A stretch of DNA of 64,000 bases from Nocardioides sp. NBC_00368 (GTDB lineage: Bacteria > Actinomycetota > Actinomycetes > Propionibacteriales > Nocardioidaceae), in NCBI RefSeq assembly GCF_036090055.1, contig NZ_CP107970.1:1304501-1368500 (forward strand), read 5' to 3'. The notes under the pieces were generated by a model that worked only from the letters and a program-made list of their open reading frames with translations, made no database searches and had not been told where the DNA came from. Position 1 is the stretch's first letter. Each line of letters begins with the position of its first letter. Shown in pieces: positions 44,484 through 52,843 of the stretch. The position numbers were made by a program, and so were the translations under genes.

Positions 44484-45920
44484 ATGCGCTCCATGAGAGC
44501 GGTGGTGTACACACGGATCAGCCTTGACCGAGCGAGCGAGCCTGGCACGACAGACACGACAGATGCGACAGGCCCACGACGAGGCGACGCACTGGAGCGC
44601 CAAGAGGCAGCCTGTCGTGCCATGTGCCTCATGCGTGACTGGGAAGTTGTCACAGTCGAGTCTGACACCGTGTCGGGGTACACGGGGGAGACCCGTCCCG
44701 GCTGGGAGCGCGTACAGCAGATGATCGCTGCGGGCGAGGTTGACGTTGTGGTCGTGTGGAAGATCGACCGACTCACGCGAACCGTGTCGGGCCTCGTCGA
44801 CCTCGTGAGGATGGCGAAGGACACTGGCGTCAACATCGCCACGACGGACGGCTTCCTTGACCTGTCAACACCGATCGGTCGAGCGATCATCACGATCCTC
44901 GCCACGATGGCTCAGTTGGAGACCGAGCTGAAGCAGGAGCGGCAGCGTGCGGCGAACCAGCAGCGCCGCGAGAGGGGTGAGCCGTGGAAGTCGGGCTGGA
45001 AGACGTTCGGGTACGAGTTGGCGACCGGCGATGTGATCGAGCCTGAGGCGGCTCTCATTCGCAAGGGCGCTGAAGACTTTCTCGGCGGCAAGCCGATGAA
45101 CCAGATCGCAAAGGACTGGGATGCCTCAGGTATCAAGCCTCGCTCCGGGGGCAACTGGAACATCACCTCGGTTCGTACGGTGCTCGTGAACCCTCGCCTG
45201 GCCGGCCATCAGACATACAAGGGCGAGATCATCGGTGAAGGCGCTTGGGAGCCGATCCTCGACAAGGAGACGCACGCTCTCGTCTCTGCTCGTGTCGCTG
45301 ACCCGTCGCGGCGTACTGGCGGCTCGAAGGCTGGCCCAAGGGCTGAGTACCTGCTGTCCGCTCTGGCGACATGTGCGACGTGTGGCGAGAAGGTTCAGTC
45401 GCGTGGCTCGTACCGATGCAAGAACAGTCACGTCTCCACCGATCAGGCGAAGGCTGACGCAACGGTTGTGGCCGCCTTCAGCCTGGCTGCAACGATGATG
45501 CTTCCTGGTCTGCTCGTGAACCTTCCGACGACTGGCAAGTCAAAGCACGTGCTCACGGCCATCGACGAAGAGCGCACGAAGCAAAGGGAACTGGCTGACT
45601 CGTTCGCCGCTGGCAGGATCCCGCTGGCGGTTCTCGAGTCTGGCTCTGCGTTGATCGAGAAGCGCATTGCCAAGCTGGAGCAGGAGATGGGCGGGGGAGA
45701 GCAGGGCATCGACCCGAGGCGCTTGAACGCTCAGGCCGTGCGGAACTTCGCCAACGGCGACCTGAACACGCAGAGGGCGATCCTCTCGCGTGTCGCACGC
45801 ATCAAGTTGTTCCCGAAGGGTCGCGGCAGGAAGAACGTCGGGATCCGGGAGCAGGTTGCGATGCAGGTCAAGGTTCGAGGCAGGTGGGTCGATCTCATGG
45901 ATCGCAAGTACGACGACTGA
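44484..45920 (+). CDS. int: Large serine integrase
   Basis: 478 residues; an ATG three codons later (44493) is an equally good start. The resolvase domain begins RAVVYTRISLDRASEPG with the nucleophile Ser near residue 13 and includes VVVVWKIDRLTRTVSGL. A recombinase domain follows (WKTFGYELATGDVIEPEAA). The zinc ribbon is CATCGEKVQSRGSYRCKNSH, then a coiled-coil stretch (IEKRIAKLEQEMG). It integrates phage attP into the LLM gene and sits right at attL. Confidence 0.96.
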   Translation: MRSMRAVVYTRISLDRASEPGTTDTTDATGPRRGDALERQEAACRAMCLMRDWEVVTVESDTVSGYTGETRPGWERVQQMIAAGEVDVVVVWKIDRLTRTVSGLVDLVRMAKDTGVNIATTDGFLDLSTPIGRAIITILATMAQLETELKQERQRAANQQRRERGEPWKSGWKTFGYELATGDVIEPEAALIRKGAEDFLGGKPMNQIAKDWDASGIKPRSGGNWNITSVRTVLVNPRLAGHQTYKGEIIGEGAWEPILDKETHALVSARVADPSRRTGGSKAGPRAEYLLSALATCATCGEKVQSRGSYRCKNSHVSTDQAKADATVVAAFSLAATMMLPGLLVNLPTTGKSKHVLTAIDEERTKQRELADSFAAGRIPLAVLESGSALIEKRIAKLEQEMGGGEQGIDPRRLNAQAVRNFANGDLNTQRAILSRVARIKLFPKGRGRKNVGIREQVAMQVKVRGRWVDLMDRKYDD

Positions 45921-46004
45921 TCCATCGCTCCATCGCTGCGAGCCCTGCCCGCAGTCATGAAGGGAGTCATGCACGCAGTGGCGCACTCACTGTGAGTGCA
46001 GAAG

Positions 46005-46048
46005 AGGCTCACACTGATGTTTCAAGGAACTCAGTGTGAGCCTTTTTC
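46005..46048 (+). terminator. Rho-independent terminator after the integrase
   Basis: AGGCTCACACTGA (46005-46017) pairs perfectly with 46031-46043, followed by a T run (CCTTTTTCG). It ends the integrase transcript. Confidence 0.88.
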
Positions 46049-46084
46049 GTTCTCTCTGTGATACCCTTCGGTCGACAAAAGAAA

Positions 46085-46114
46085 GACCCCGCGAGAGCTG
46101 CAACTCTCCGGGGT
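46085..46114. terminator. GACCCC hairpin before the first HTH gene
   Basis: GACCCCG(C)GAGAG pairs with CTCTCCGGGGTC with one bulged C. The minus-strand copy is followed by T-rich sequence, so it may terminate leftward transcription or shape the 5' leader of the gene at 46139. Confidence 0.5.
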
Positions 46115-46138
46115 CATGGCTGAAGGGATGACTTCAAC

Positions 46139-46768
46139 GTGTCCAACCGTACCACCGAACTCACGCACCACGCGCACGTCAGGGAGCAGATGATGAACTC
46201 AGAACTCACGTCCACTCAGCGGCTGGTCCTGCTGGCCTTCATCGACCACATGGAGAAGGACGGCTCGGTCTGGCTCAAGCGCGAGCGTGGCCTCCAGTGG
46301 ACGGCGCTCAGCAAGGCGACGTGGGATCGCTCCATCAAGACGCTTCGGGCTGAGGGCTGGCTTCAGGAGACGAAGGCGGCTCGTCCTGGTCGCTCGACGG
46401 AGTACAAGGTGTGCGTGCCTGGCACGGCGTACGACTCGCAGGCTGACGCTGAGACCGTGGCTGCGTTCGCCTCGGAGATCGAGGTTGTCTTCCCGGATCC
46501 CTTCATCAAGGAGCCAGCCAACGGCCAGAAGTTGCCCACCGGCAAGGAGATGCACGAGTACATCCGCAACGAGATGCCGTGGGTCAGGAACATGGCTGCG
46601 TTCCTGCGCAACGACGAGGCGAGGGATGAAGTCATCGCTGGCGTGCTGAAGCAGCGGTCGAAGAAGGTCGCCTTCGATGCGGTCATGGGCGACCCTGAGC
46701 GCTGCGAGAAGGGGTACAGGTTCGACGCTGACGGCGAGTGCCTGGGGGCCTGCCGGCATCGGCGCTGA
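46139..46768 (+). CDS. Phage winged-helix DNA-binding protein
   Basis: 209 residues from GTG at 46139; ATG at 46191/46194 is an alternative because the ribosome site is weak. A helix-turn-helix core is visible: LTSTQRLVLLAFIDHMEKDG, then WTALSKATWDRSIKTLRAEG. A C-terminal region has scattered Cys residues. It lies directly upstream of the 44-bp repeat array, so it is a candidate replication initiator or regulator acting on those repeats. This role is an inference. Confidence 0.6.
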   Translation: MSNRTTELTHHAHVREQMMNSELTSTQRLVLLAFIDHMEKDGSVWLKRERGLQWTALSKATWDRSIKTLRAEGWLQETKAARPGRSTEYKVCVPGTAYDSQADAETVAAFASEIEVVFPDPFIKEPANGQKLPTGKEMHEYIRNEMPWVRNMAAFLRNDEARDEVIAGVLKQRSKKVAFDAVMGDPERCEKGYRFDADGECLGACRHRR

Positions 46769-46777
46769 CCGGGGGAG

Positions 46778-46909
46778 TGGGACAAGCCTGACCGATCTTC
46801 GGACTGTACAAACAGGGGGAGCGGGACAGACCGCACCGTTCCTCCGTATGTACAAGTGAGGCGCGTGGGACAAGCCCGAGCGTTCCTCCGTATGTACAAG
46901 TGAGACGCA
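46778..46909. repeat. Three 44-bp tandem repeats with TGTACA dyads
   Basis: Units begin at 46778, 46822 and 46866 with (T/C)GGGACA. Each ends in a TGTACAA element; copies two and three share CGTTCCTCCGTATGTACAAG. The even spacing (about four helical turns) and the position between two DNA-binding genes suggest iterons or a multi-operator control region. Confidence 0.8.
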
Positions 46910-47034
46910 ACGGCCAGGCACTGCCGAAAACTGTCGGTGGTGCCTGGTACTCTGCTGCCTTCGTGTCTTCCCATCGGGACGCGTCTCACCATCATGACCA
47001 TCAGTCAATACGAAAGAAGGTACATCGCACCTCA

Positions 47035-47652
47035 ATGACCTGTCAACACTGCGGCGCAGGCTTCACCGCCAAGCGCCGAGATGCCAAGTACTGCTCGAAG
47101 CCCTGCCGTCAGGGAGCCTCTCGCGGAAGTGTCGCAAGGAATGTACAAAGCAGCAGCGACTCATTGGTCTCGTTCAAAGCCAGGGTCAATGACCATTGCA
47201 GGCTCCTCGTCAAGCGAAACCGCCACAACGGCTGGAGAGATCGAGGAAGGCTCCCTGAGCCGATCGTCTTCGAGAACGCTCCACCAGCGGGACAGGCAGC
47301 GCTCTGGCTCGATGACGTGAACGAGCAGATCTTCAGTGCCAACGCTCGCGCAGTGGCAAGGGCTCTCGCCTTCCTCGCCGGAGATGACTCTCAGGTCTCG
47401 ATCTCCTGGAGAGACCTCGCAGACTTCGTCGGCAGGAAAGACCGAGCACATCGAACGATCGCTCCAGTGCAGCGAGGCATCGCCGTGCTCATCAAGGCCG
47501 GCTGGGTCGCCAAGCGCGTCGAGGGCATCGGCAGAGAAGCGAAGACCACGTTCTTCCTCATGCCGGGTGAAGCCTTCAGGGTCGAGCGCTGGGAGCGCCG
47601 CATGGAGGCGATCGAGGCCGGTGGCCTGGTGCTGCTGAGCGACGTCGCCTGA
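47035..47652 (+). CDS. Phage zinc-finger/winged-helix protein
   Basis: ATG at 47035 (MTCQHCGAGFTAKRRDAKYC) is chosen because the zinc finger begins there; the frame is open back to 46900. 205 residues. The four-Cys module CQHC...CSKPC is followed by a linker and a winged-helix-like domain (WRDLADFVGRKDRAHRTI, then LIKAGWVAKRVEG). It is probably a DNA-binding early protein. No catalytic motif is visible. Confidence 0.6.
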   Translation: MTCQHCGAGFTAKRRDAKYCSKPCRQGASRGSVARNVQSSSDSLVSFKARVNDHCRLLVKRNRHNGWRDRGRLPEPIVFENAPPAGQAALWLDDVNEQIFSANARAVARALAFLAGDDSQVSISWRDLADFVGRKDRAHRTIAPVQRGIAVLIKAGWVAKRVEGIGREAKTTFFLMPGEAFRVERWERRMEAIEAGGLVLLSDVA

Positions 47653-47724
47653 TGTGTCGCAAGAAACGTACAAAGCAGCGGAGAAGCAGCGGAGGCAAGG
47701 ACAACATCAAGTCCTTCGTCCCAA

Positions 47725-47778
47725 GTGGGGCCTTCGGCCCCCTCTGACTTCAAAGACCTTCGTGGGGCCTTCGGCCCC
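47725..47778 (+). promoter_or_regulatory. Two copies of a GGGGCC-TTC-GGCCCC hairpin
   Basis: GTGGGGCCTTCGGCCCCC occurs at 47725-47742 and again at 47762-47779, 37 bp apart, in the leader of the next gene. Each forms a 6-bp stem with a 3-nt loop. They may attenuate transcription or stabilise the mRNA. Confidence 0.5.
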
Positions 47779-47815
47779 CATCAATCCATCATTCCAAAGG
47801 AGATCCAAAGACATC

Positions 47816-48520
47816 ATGAATGCGAAGAACCCAAAGTGGCAGAACATCGAACTCACTTCGGAGGAACTCTCCTCCATTCCGATCTTCGATCCGAAGTACT
47901 CACAGAAGATCAGAGACCTCAAGATCCAGAAGATGCTTCTTCTTGATCCTTCCGCTGAGAAGCCGAAGCGCAAGACTCGCGCTGAGCTGGTGGAGATGTA
48001 CACCAATGACGATGGCGTGTACATCAACTCCAAGGGCATTCCGAACACTCACATGCAGCCTGGTGAACGTCCGAAGGTTCGCTCCTGGATCACTGGTCTG
48101 TTCCCCGCTGGTCCTGGCCGGCCCAAGGGCCTCGACGGAGACAACAAGCTCGTTGGCGAAGTCTTCGGGGAACTCGTCGTTCTCGAAGAGCGAGAGAAGC
48201 GCGATGGTCGAAACTGGACTCACCTCTGCCGCTGCTCATGTGGCAATGAGTCTTGGGTTCGCAAGGATCGCCTCGTCTCTGGGAAGACAAAGTCTTGTGG
48301 CTGCCTCAAGAAAGGTCGACCAACGAAGCGTCAGCAGGCCGAGAAGACGGTTCTCAAGATGCTTGAGGGCTCCCGTGGGGAATGGGACCAATGGGATGCC
48401 GAGAAGCTCCTGATGGCGAACCTGAGGGTTCCTGAGGAGTTGCGCTCCCTTGGCGCTCTTGAGGTCCAGGTGCTCAAGGAGTTCGCCGACTGGGACGAGG
48501 ATGACGACCTCGCAGCCTGA
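47816..48520 (+). CDS. Phage protein with a Cys-rich DNA-binding-like motif
   Basis: ATG at 47816 has AAGGAGAT upstream, so the frame start at 47654 is rejected. 234 residues. The segment LCRCSCGNESWVRKDRLVSG followed by KTKSCGCLKKGRP is a pattern common in phage AP2/HNH-type DNA-binding proteins. The N-terminus is Lys/Glu-rich. No nuclease residues are evident. The function is unknown beyond probable nucleic-acid binding. Confidence 0.55.
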   Translation: MNAKNPKWQNIELTSEELSSIPIFDPKYSQKIRDLKIQKMLLLDPSAEKPKRKTRAELVEMYTNDDGVYINSKGIPNTHMQPGERPKVRSWITGLFPAGPGRPKGLDGDNKLVGEVFGELVVLEEREKRDGRNWTHLCRCSCGNESWVRKDRLVSGKTKSCGCLKKGRPTKRQQAEKTVLKMLEGSRGEWDQWDAEKLLMANLRVPEELRSLGALEVQVLKEFADWDEDDDLAA

Positions 48521-48606
48521 TCCCCTGAAACAGGGGTGAAAGAAACGTACTTGAGTACAGGAAGACAAAGAGAAAGAAAAGACCTCTTCTCTTCCTCCTC
48601 CTGAAA

Positions 48607-48743
48607 GACAAAGAGCCGAGAAGTCGGTTCAAGCAGTCGAGCCCGCGCGGGGGTGATGGCCCGCACGGCTGAGCAGTTCGCAGCCTCTCCTTTCACTGTG
48701 ATCCGCAAGCCTCCTGCTTGAGCCGGCCTCCCGGCTCTTTGTC
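48607..48743 (+). ncRNA. Candidate structured phage RNA
   Basis: A gene-free stretch with two nested long helices: GACAAAGAGCCG (48607-48618) pairs perfectly with 48732-48743, and GGTTCAAGCAG (48626-48636) pairs with CTGCTTGAGCC (48714-48724). Inner hairpins are possible, including GAGCCG/CGGCTC near 48720-48737 as an alternative terminator fold. It matches no RNA class I recognise, and it is not a tRNA. It could be an RNA, a replication origin or both. Confidence 0.45.
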
Positions 48744-48758
48744 ATTCCCTCTCCCTTG

Positions 48759-48826
48759 CAACGCCCTGACGCACGACACAGGTCCCCTTCGAAAGAGCCT
48801 GCTCACGTGAAGCCGTCAGGGCGTTG
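48759..48826. repeat. 13-bp inverted repeat enclosing 42 nt
   Basis: CAACGCCCTGACG (48759-48771) and its exact complement (48814-48826) bracket a spacer with a smaller CAGG/CCTG stem. It ends about 40 nt before the GIY-YIG gene and follows the structured segment at 48607-48743. Confidence 0.6.
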
Positions 48827-48867
48827 TTCGCATTCCACCAACCATCACACACAAAGGAGTTCCATCA

Positions 48868-49425
48868 ATGAACGAATACACGATCTCAAACATGACCGTC
48901 GAAGAGGCCAAGAGCCTTCTCGACACCGAAGGCACCTTCTTCACGTACGTCCATCTCTCGGCAACGAACGAGGTTCTGTACGTCGGCCAGACCAACGACA
49001 TCGAGCGCCGCACGACTCAGCACAAGGAGTCCTCTCCCTGGTTCGCCGATGTTGCTCACGTTCGCCACACGAAGCACTCCACTCGCCGCGAGGCCCTCGC
49101 CCTGGAGGCTGAGCTGATCGCTCTTCTCTCTCCGGCGAACAACGTCTCCCTCGGGTATGACGAGGATCTTCACCTCTTCCTCGATCTCTGGAACAAGGAA
49201 GGGCGTACGGCTCAACTCATCGCCGGTGCTCAGTTCGCTCGAAGCGGATGGACCGAGATCACTGAGAAGTACAGCGCCTTTGCGATTGCAGAACTTGTCA
49301 ACGAGTACCTCGACTCCCGTCCTTCCTGGTTCGACTGGAAGCAGGCAACGGGCTGCATCATCTTCGACTTCCCTCGCTGGATCTCCAGCGGGATGCCATC
49401 CGAGAAGAAGGGTCTCAACCGATGA
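48868..49425 (+). CDS. GIY-YIG nuclease-domain protein
   Basis: 185 residues, ATG at 48868 with AAGGAG upstream. The GIY-YIG core is FFTYVHLSATNEVLYVGQTN, then DIERRTTQHKE (Arg and His) and the later Glu in ALALEAELIALL. The C-terminal 90 residues are a separate helical domain without a recognised family. It may be a homing-type or host-DNA-attacking nuclease. Confidence 0.82.
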   Translation: MNEYTISNMTVEEAKSLLDTEGTFFTYVHLSATNEVLYVGQTNDIERRTTQHKESSPWFADVAHVRHTKHSTRREALALEAELIALLSPANNVSLGYDEDLHLFLDLWNKEGRTAQLIAGAQFARSGWTEITEKYSAFAIAELVNEYLDSRPSWFDWKQATGCIIFDFPRWISSGMPSEKKGLNR

Positions 49426-49565
49426 CCATTGCCATTCAGATCATTGTCTTCGTCATCCTCACGCAGATCTCCGCTCTCCTTGGTCAGTACCTCGTACGCG
49501 CGTACTCCGAGCAGCCTGAGCAGCAGGAGCCAGAGCGTGTGCGGGTGAAGGGCTTTGGCCGTTGA
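49422..49565 (+). CDS. Small phage membrane protein (47 residues)
   Basis: ATG at 49422 overlaps the GIY-YIG stop (ATGA), and the stop overlaps the TTG start of the HNH gene. One N-terminal helix (MTIAIQIIVFVILTQISALL) and a charged cytoplasmic tail. Translational coupling on both sides supports it. Function unknown. Confidence 0.65.
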   Translation: MTIAIQIIVFVILTQISALLGQYLVRAYSEQPEQQEPERVRVKGFGR

Positions 49566-49804
49566 GTCAGCACTCAGCACGTGGCACGGAATGGGAGAAG
49601 CTCAGGGCACAAGTCCTTGAGCGTGATCCAGTGTGTGTCATCTGTGCCGATGCACCAAGCACTGCTGCCGATCACATCATTCCTCGAAGCAAAGGCGGCG
49701 AGGACGTACTCACCAATCTTCAGGGAGTTTGCAAACCATGCAACTCCCGCAAGCAAGACAACATCGATCAACGAGTCACGTGGTTGAACCCACGCTGGTT
49801 CTGA
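49562..49804 (+). CDS. HNH endonuclease
   Basis: 80 residues from TTG at 49562. The HNH core is DPVCVICADAPSTAADHIIP, then NLQGVCKPCNSRKQ, with the two CxxC zinc pairs and the catalytic DH. HNH genes immediately upstream of terminase are common in phages, where they help DNA packaging at cos sites. Confidence 0.9.
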   Translation: MSQHSARGTEWEKLRAQVLERDPVCVICADAPSTAADHIIPRSKGGEDVLTNLQGVCKPCNSRKQDNIDQRVTWLNPRWF

Positions 49805-50004
49805 CTCACTGAGAACGCACAGAACGCGATCTGAGGGCCTCTCCCGCAATGGCAGGAGAGATGCATGGGAAACACCGTGCAGCGCCCTCAGGTCGCGTTC
49901 TCGCTTTTCCCGGAGGGCGCACGAGAACCACCGCCCCAACTCAAAGTTTCCACGCGACAGGTCGAAACACTTTCAAACCATTCAGATCCCCGGAGGGAGG
50001 CCCA
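49805..50004. other. Gap between HNH and terminase genes
   Basis: 200 bp without a gene. Its position between the HNH and small terminase genes makes it the expected place for the packaging (cos) site. No specific cos motif can be recognised by eye. Confidence 0.3.
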
Positions 50005-50247
50005 ATGGCCGAACGATCCTGGTCTGCCACGACGCAGATCTTCCGCAAGTCTCTCGGAGATCGAGCCGAGATCGTCGAAGCGGACCTTGCTTCCCTCGAA
50101 CTGATCGCAGAGATGCTCGACAACCCCGAAACATTCTCCACTGGTCTCGTCACCGCTTTCGGTACGACCCTTCGCAATGCTCGCAAGGTTGCTGAGGCTG
50201 TTCCCGCTGAAGAGGTCGACCCTCTGGAGGCCCTTCTGAATGGCTGA
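50005..50247 (+). CDS. Terminase small subunit candidate
   Basis: ATG at 50005 follows GGAGGGAGG at a good distance; the longer frame from 49849 is rejected. 80 residues, helical (AEIVEADLASLELIAEMLDN), overlapping the large terminase by 8 nt. The call rests mainly on size and position. Confidence 0.65.
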   Translation: MAERSWSATTQIFRKSLGDRAEIVEADLASLELIAEMLDNPETFSTGLVTAFGTTLRNARKVAEAVPAEEVDPLEALLNG

Positions 50248-51685
50248 GTACTCCTTCACCCACTGGGACAGCGAGACGATGCTCTTGCCGAAGGAGATGC
50301 CAAAGCCTCTCTGCGAGAACCCGGTGAGTGATGGACCTCTCCTTCGTCAACTCGTTGAGCTTGTACGACCTGGGTTCAAGTTCGACCCCTGGCAAGCCGC
50401 TCTGATCGATCACGTTCTTGAGCGGTACCCCGATGACTGGCATGACGCGAAGAAGCGTGGCCGGCTGAGGTTCCGCCAGGTGGTCATCATGGTCCCTCGC
50501 CAGGTTGGCAAGACCGAGATCGCTGCTGCCTTCGCACTTTGGTCCCTCGCCCTTCACGGCGAGAAGCCGATGATGTACAGCATCGCGAGCACTCGCGAGC
50601 AGGCAGAGATCCTCTTCCGTCGCGTGAAGTCGATGATCGACTCACAGCCTGCCCTGACGAAGCGCTTCATCGCCACGGGTACGCGAGGCATTCGAGCCCG
50701 CAAGGGCGATGGCGGGTACGAGGTTCGTGCTGGCAAGGAGGACGCGCTCCAGGGGCTTCCTGGCGTCTTCGTCGCCGACGAGCTGCACCTGCACAAGGAC
50801 ATCGGTTCCTGGCAGGCCCTCGTGCTCGGTACGTCCTCTCTGCTCGATGGTCAGGTTCTCGGCATCTCCACTGCTGGCGATGACGACTCCGATGCTCTTC
50901 GTCACCTCATGGAAGAGGGTCGCAGGCAGCAGGAGCGCTTTGGCTTCTGGTACTGGTTCACGCCCGAGGGCATCGAGAAGGAAGACCCTCGCTTCGTCCT
51001 TGAGTCGAACCCTGCTGTTCATTGCGGACGCATTGACCTGGACGAGGCAATGGAGCGCGTCTCCTCGATGCCTGACGCTCAGGCCATTCGGTACGTCGCA
51101 AACCGCTTCGTCGCTCAAGACAACCCTTGGATGCCTCCGCAGATGTGGATGCAACTCCCAACGGCTGAGGTCGACCTGAAGTCTCGTGTCGTCTTCGCCG
51201 TTGAGCGCACTCCTTCATGGACAGCGGCAACGATCACAGCAGCGTACAAGCGCGAAGACGGAGTGATCGTCACTGAGGTTGTCGCTTCGCTTGTGAACCC
51301 GACGCAGAAGGTGCTGGAGGAGAAGATCCTCGCCCTTCATCGGAAGTACAAGCCGCTGAAGGTGTTCATGCGATCGGCCAGCCTCAAAGACCTTTCCGAT
51401 GCCCTTCGCAAGCGCGCCGTGAAGACCGAGTTTGTCACTCAGGCTCAGTTGATCCCTCGGTACCAGTCCTTCTTCGCCGCTGTTCAGCAGAAGCGCGTTG
51501 AGCACGCCCATGACGAGGTTGTGAAACGCCAACTTCCTTCTGCTGTCGCGAAGAACTCCGGGGATGGATACGTCCTCGACAACCGCGCCTCTGACATCGA
51601 CGCAGTGATCTCGACGGTCCTGGCAGTCACTGGCGCAGAAACCACAGAGATCCCAGCACCTCAAGTGCTGGTCGTACACACCTGA
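50240..51685 (+). CDS. terL: Terminase large subunit
   Basis: 481 residues. The ATPase domain has Walker A VIMVPRQVGKTEIAAAF and Walker B GVFVADELHLH. The nuclease half follows with FAVERTPSWTAATITAAYKR and the final acidic SDIDAVISTVLA. It packages DNA into proheads. The length is normal for a compact siphophage terminase. Confidence 0.93.
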   Translation: MAEYSFTHWDSETMLLPKEMPKPLCENPVSDGPLLRQLVELVRPGFKFDPWQAALIDHVLERYPDDWHDAKKRGRLRFRQVVIMVPRQVGKTEIAAAFALWSLALHGEKPMMYSIASTREQAEILFRRVKSMIDSQPALTKRFIATGTRGIRARKGDGGYEVRAGKEDALQGLPGVFVADELHLHKDIGSWQALVLGTSSLLDGQVLGISTAGDDDSDALRHLMEEGRRQQERFGFWYWFTPEGIEKEDPRFVLESNPAVHCGRIDLDEAMERVSSMPDAQAIRYVANRFVAQDNPWMPPQMWMQLPTAEVDLKSRVVFAVERTPSWTAATITAAYKREDGVIVTEVVASLVNPTQKVLEEKILALHRKYKPLKVFMRSASLKDLSDALRKRAVKTEFVTQAQLIPRYQSFFAAVQQKRVEHAHDEVVKRQLPSAVAKNSGDGYVLDNRASDIDAVISTVLAVTGAETTEIPAPQVLVVHT

Positions 51686-51700
51686 GGAGGTGAATGAAAC

Positions 51701-52843
51701 TTGGCTTGGTACCACTTCGGAATGAAGCGCACTCAAGCGATTGAGACGCGCTCTCTTTCGGACGTGAGCTCGCTGCCAACTCGTCCCACTGACGCTGGCA
51801 CGTACGTCTCTGTTCAGCAGGCTCTGAGTGTCGGTGTCGTGTACAGGGCTGTCCAGATCCTCAGCACTTCTGTTGCTCAGCAGCGACTGACTGTCTTTCG
51901 CCGCGGAATGGAAGTGAAGCAGGTTCCCGGCATCGTGAAGCAGCCCGATCTCGACTCGGATCAGGGGCGCTTCATCGAGGAAACCGTGATCTCGCTGGCG
52001 ACGTACGGCGAGGCTTTCTGGCGTCTGTACGGAAGCCCGACCGCAAACATTCGTGTCCTGAACCCTGAAGAGGTTCTCGTCCAGGAGCACTCCGAGACGG
52101 GTCGCATCGAGTACTGGCACCGGGGAAAGCAGATCCCTTCGGATCAGATCAGGCACCTGAAGCTGATGTCTCGTCCTGGTCACGTGAACGGCTTTGGCCC
52201 GATCCAGGCTGCTTCGCAGGAGATCGGCGCTCTTGTCCGTCTCCGCAAGTTCGCTGACACGTGGTTCGACACGTCTGGCGTTCCCAGCGGATACCTGACG
52301 AGCGACGAGTTCCTGACGCAGGAAGACTCCACCGCATACGCGCAGGCTTGGAAGCAGTTCCTCGCGAACAACGACGGCTTTGGCGTCCTTGGCTCCGGCA
52401 TCAAGTACGTCCCGCTGACGATCGATCCCGAGAAGGCTCAGTTCGTCGCCGTGCAGCGTCAGGCTGTCACGAACATTGCTCGTCTCTTCGGCATTCCTGC
52501 CGCTCTTCTTCTGGCTCCGGTGGATGGCTCTTCGGAGACGTACCAGAACCAGGAAGACGCATTCAATGCATTCCTGACAACGACCCTCGCCGCGTACATG
52601 AACGAGATCGAGCGTGCTTTCACGTCGCTTCTCCCGCGCGGTCAGGAGGCTCGCTTCGTGGAGTCGGACCTGCTCCGCCTGGACGCAACGACTCTTTGGT
52701 CTGTCCGCTCTCAGCAGGTCGCGCTCGGGTACTTCGACGCGAATGACCTTCGGGAGATGGATGGGCTTCCCGCAAAGGCCATTGAGAAGGCTCCAGTGCC
52801 TCTCTCTGGCCCTGAAACAGAAGAGGAGGACCCGAGTGACTGA
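51701..52843 (+). CDS. Portal protein
   Basis: 380 residues from TTG at 51701, with AGGAGGT 9 nt upstream. HK97-type portal features are visible: LSVGVVYRAVQILSTSVAQQ, GEAFWRLYGSPTANI, LFGIPAALLLAPVDGSSETY. It forms the dodecameric DNA gate. It overlaps the protease-capsid gene by 8 nt. Confidence 0.92.
   Translation: MAWYHFGMKRTQAIETRSLSDVSSLPTRPTDAGTYVSVQQALSVGVVYRAVQILSTSVAQQRLTVFRRGMEVKQVPGIVKQPDLDSDQGRFIEETVISLATYGEAFWRLYGSPTANIRVLNPEEVLVQEHSETGRIEYWHRGKQIPSDQIRHLKLMSRPGHVNGFGPIQAASQEIGALVRLRKFADTWFDTSGVPSGYLTSDEFLTQEDSTAYAQAWKQFLANNDGFGVLGSGIKYVPLTIDPEKAQFVAVQRQAVTNIARLFGIPAALLLAPVDGSSETYQNQEDAFNAFLTTTLAAYMNEIERAFTSLLPRGQEARFVESDLLRLDATTLWSVRSQQVALGYFDANDLREMDGLPAKAIEKAPVPLSGPETEEEDPSD

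Noticed and set aside
48607..48743. Possible phage tRNA because of a GGTTCAAG element
   Set aside because: No acceptor/anticodon arrangement can be built. The long outer helices do not fit a tRNA.
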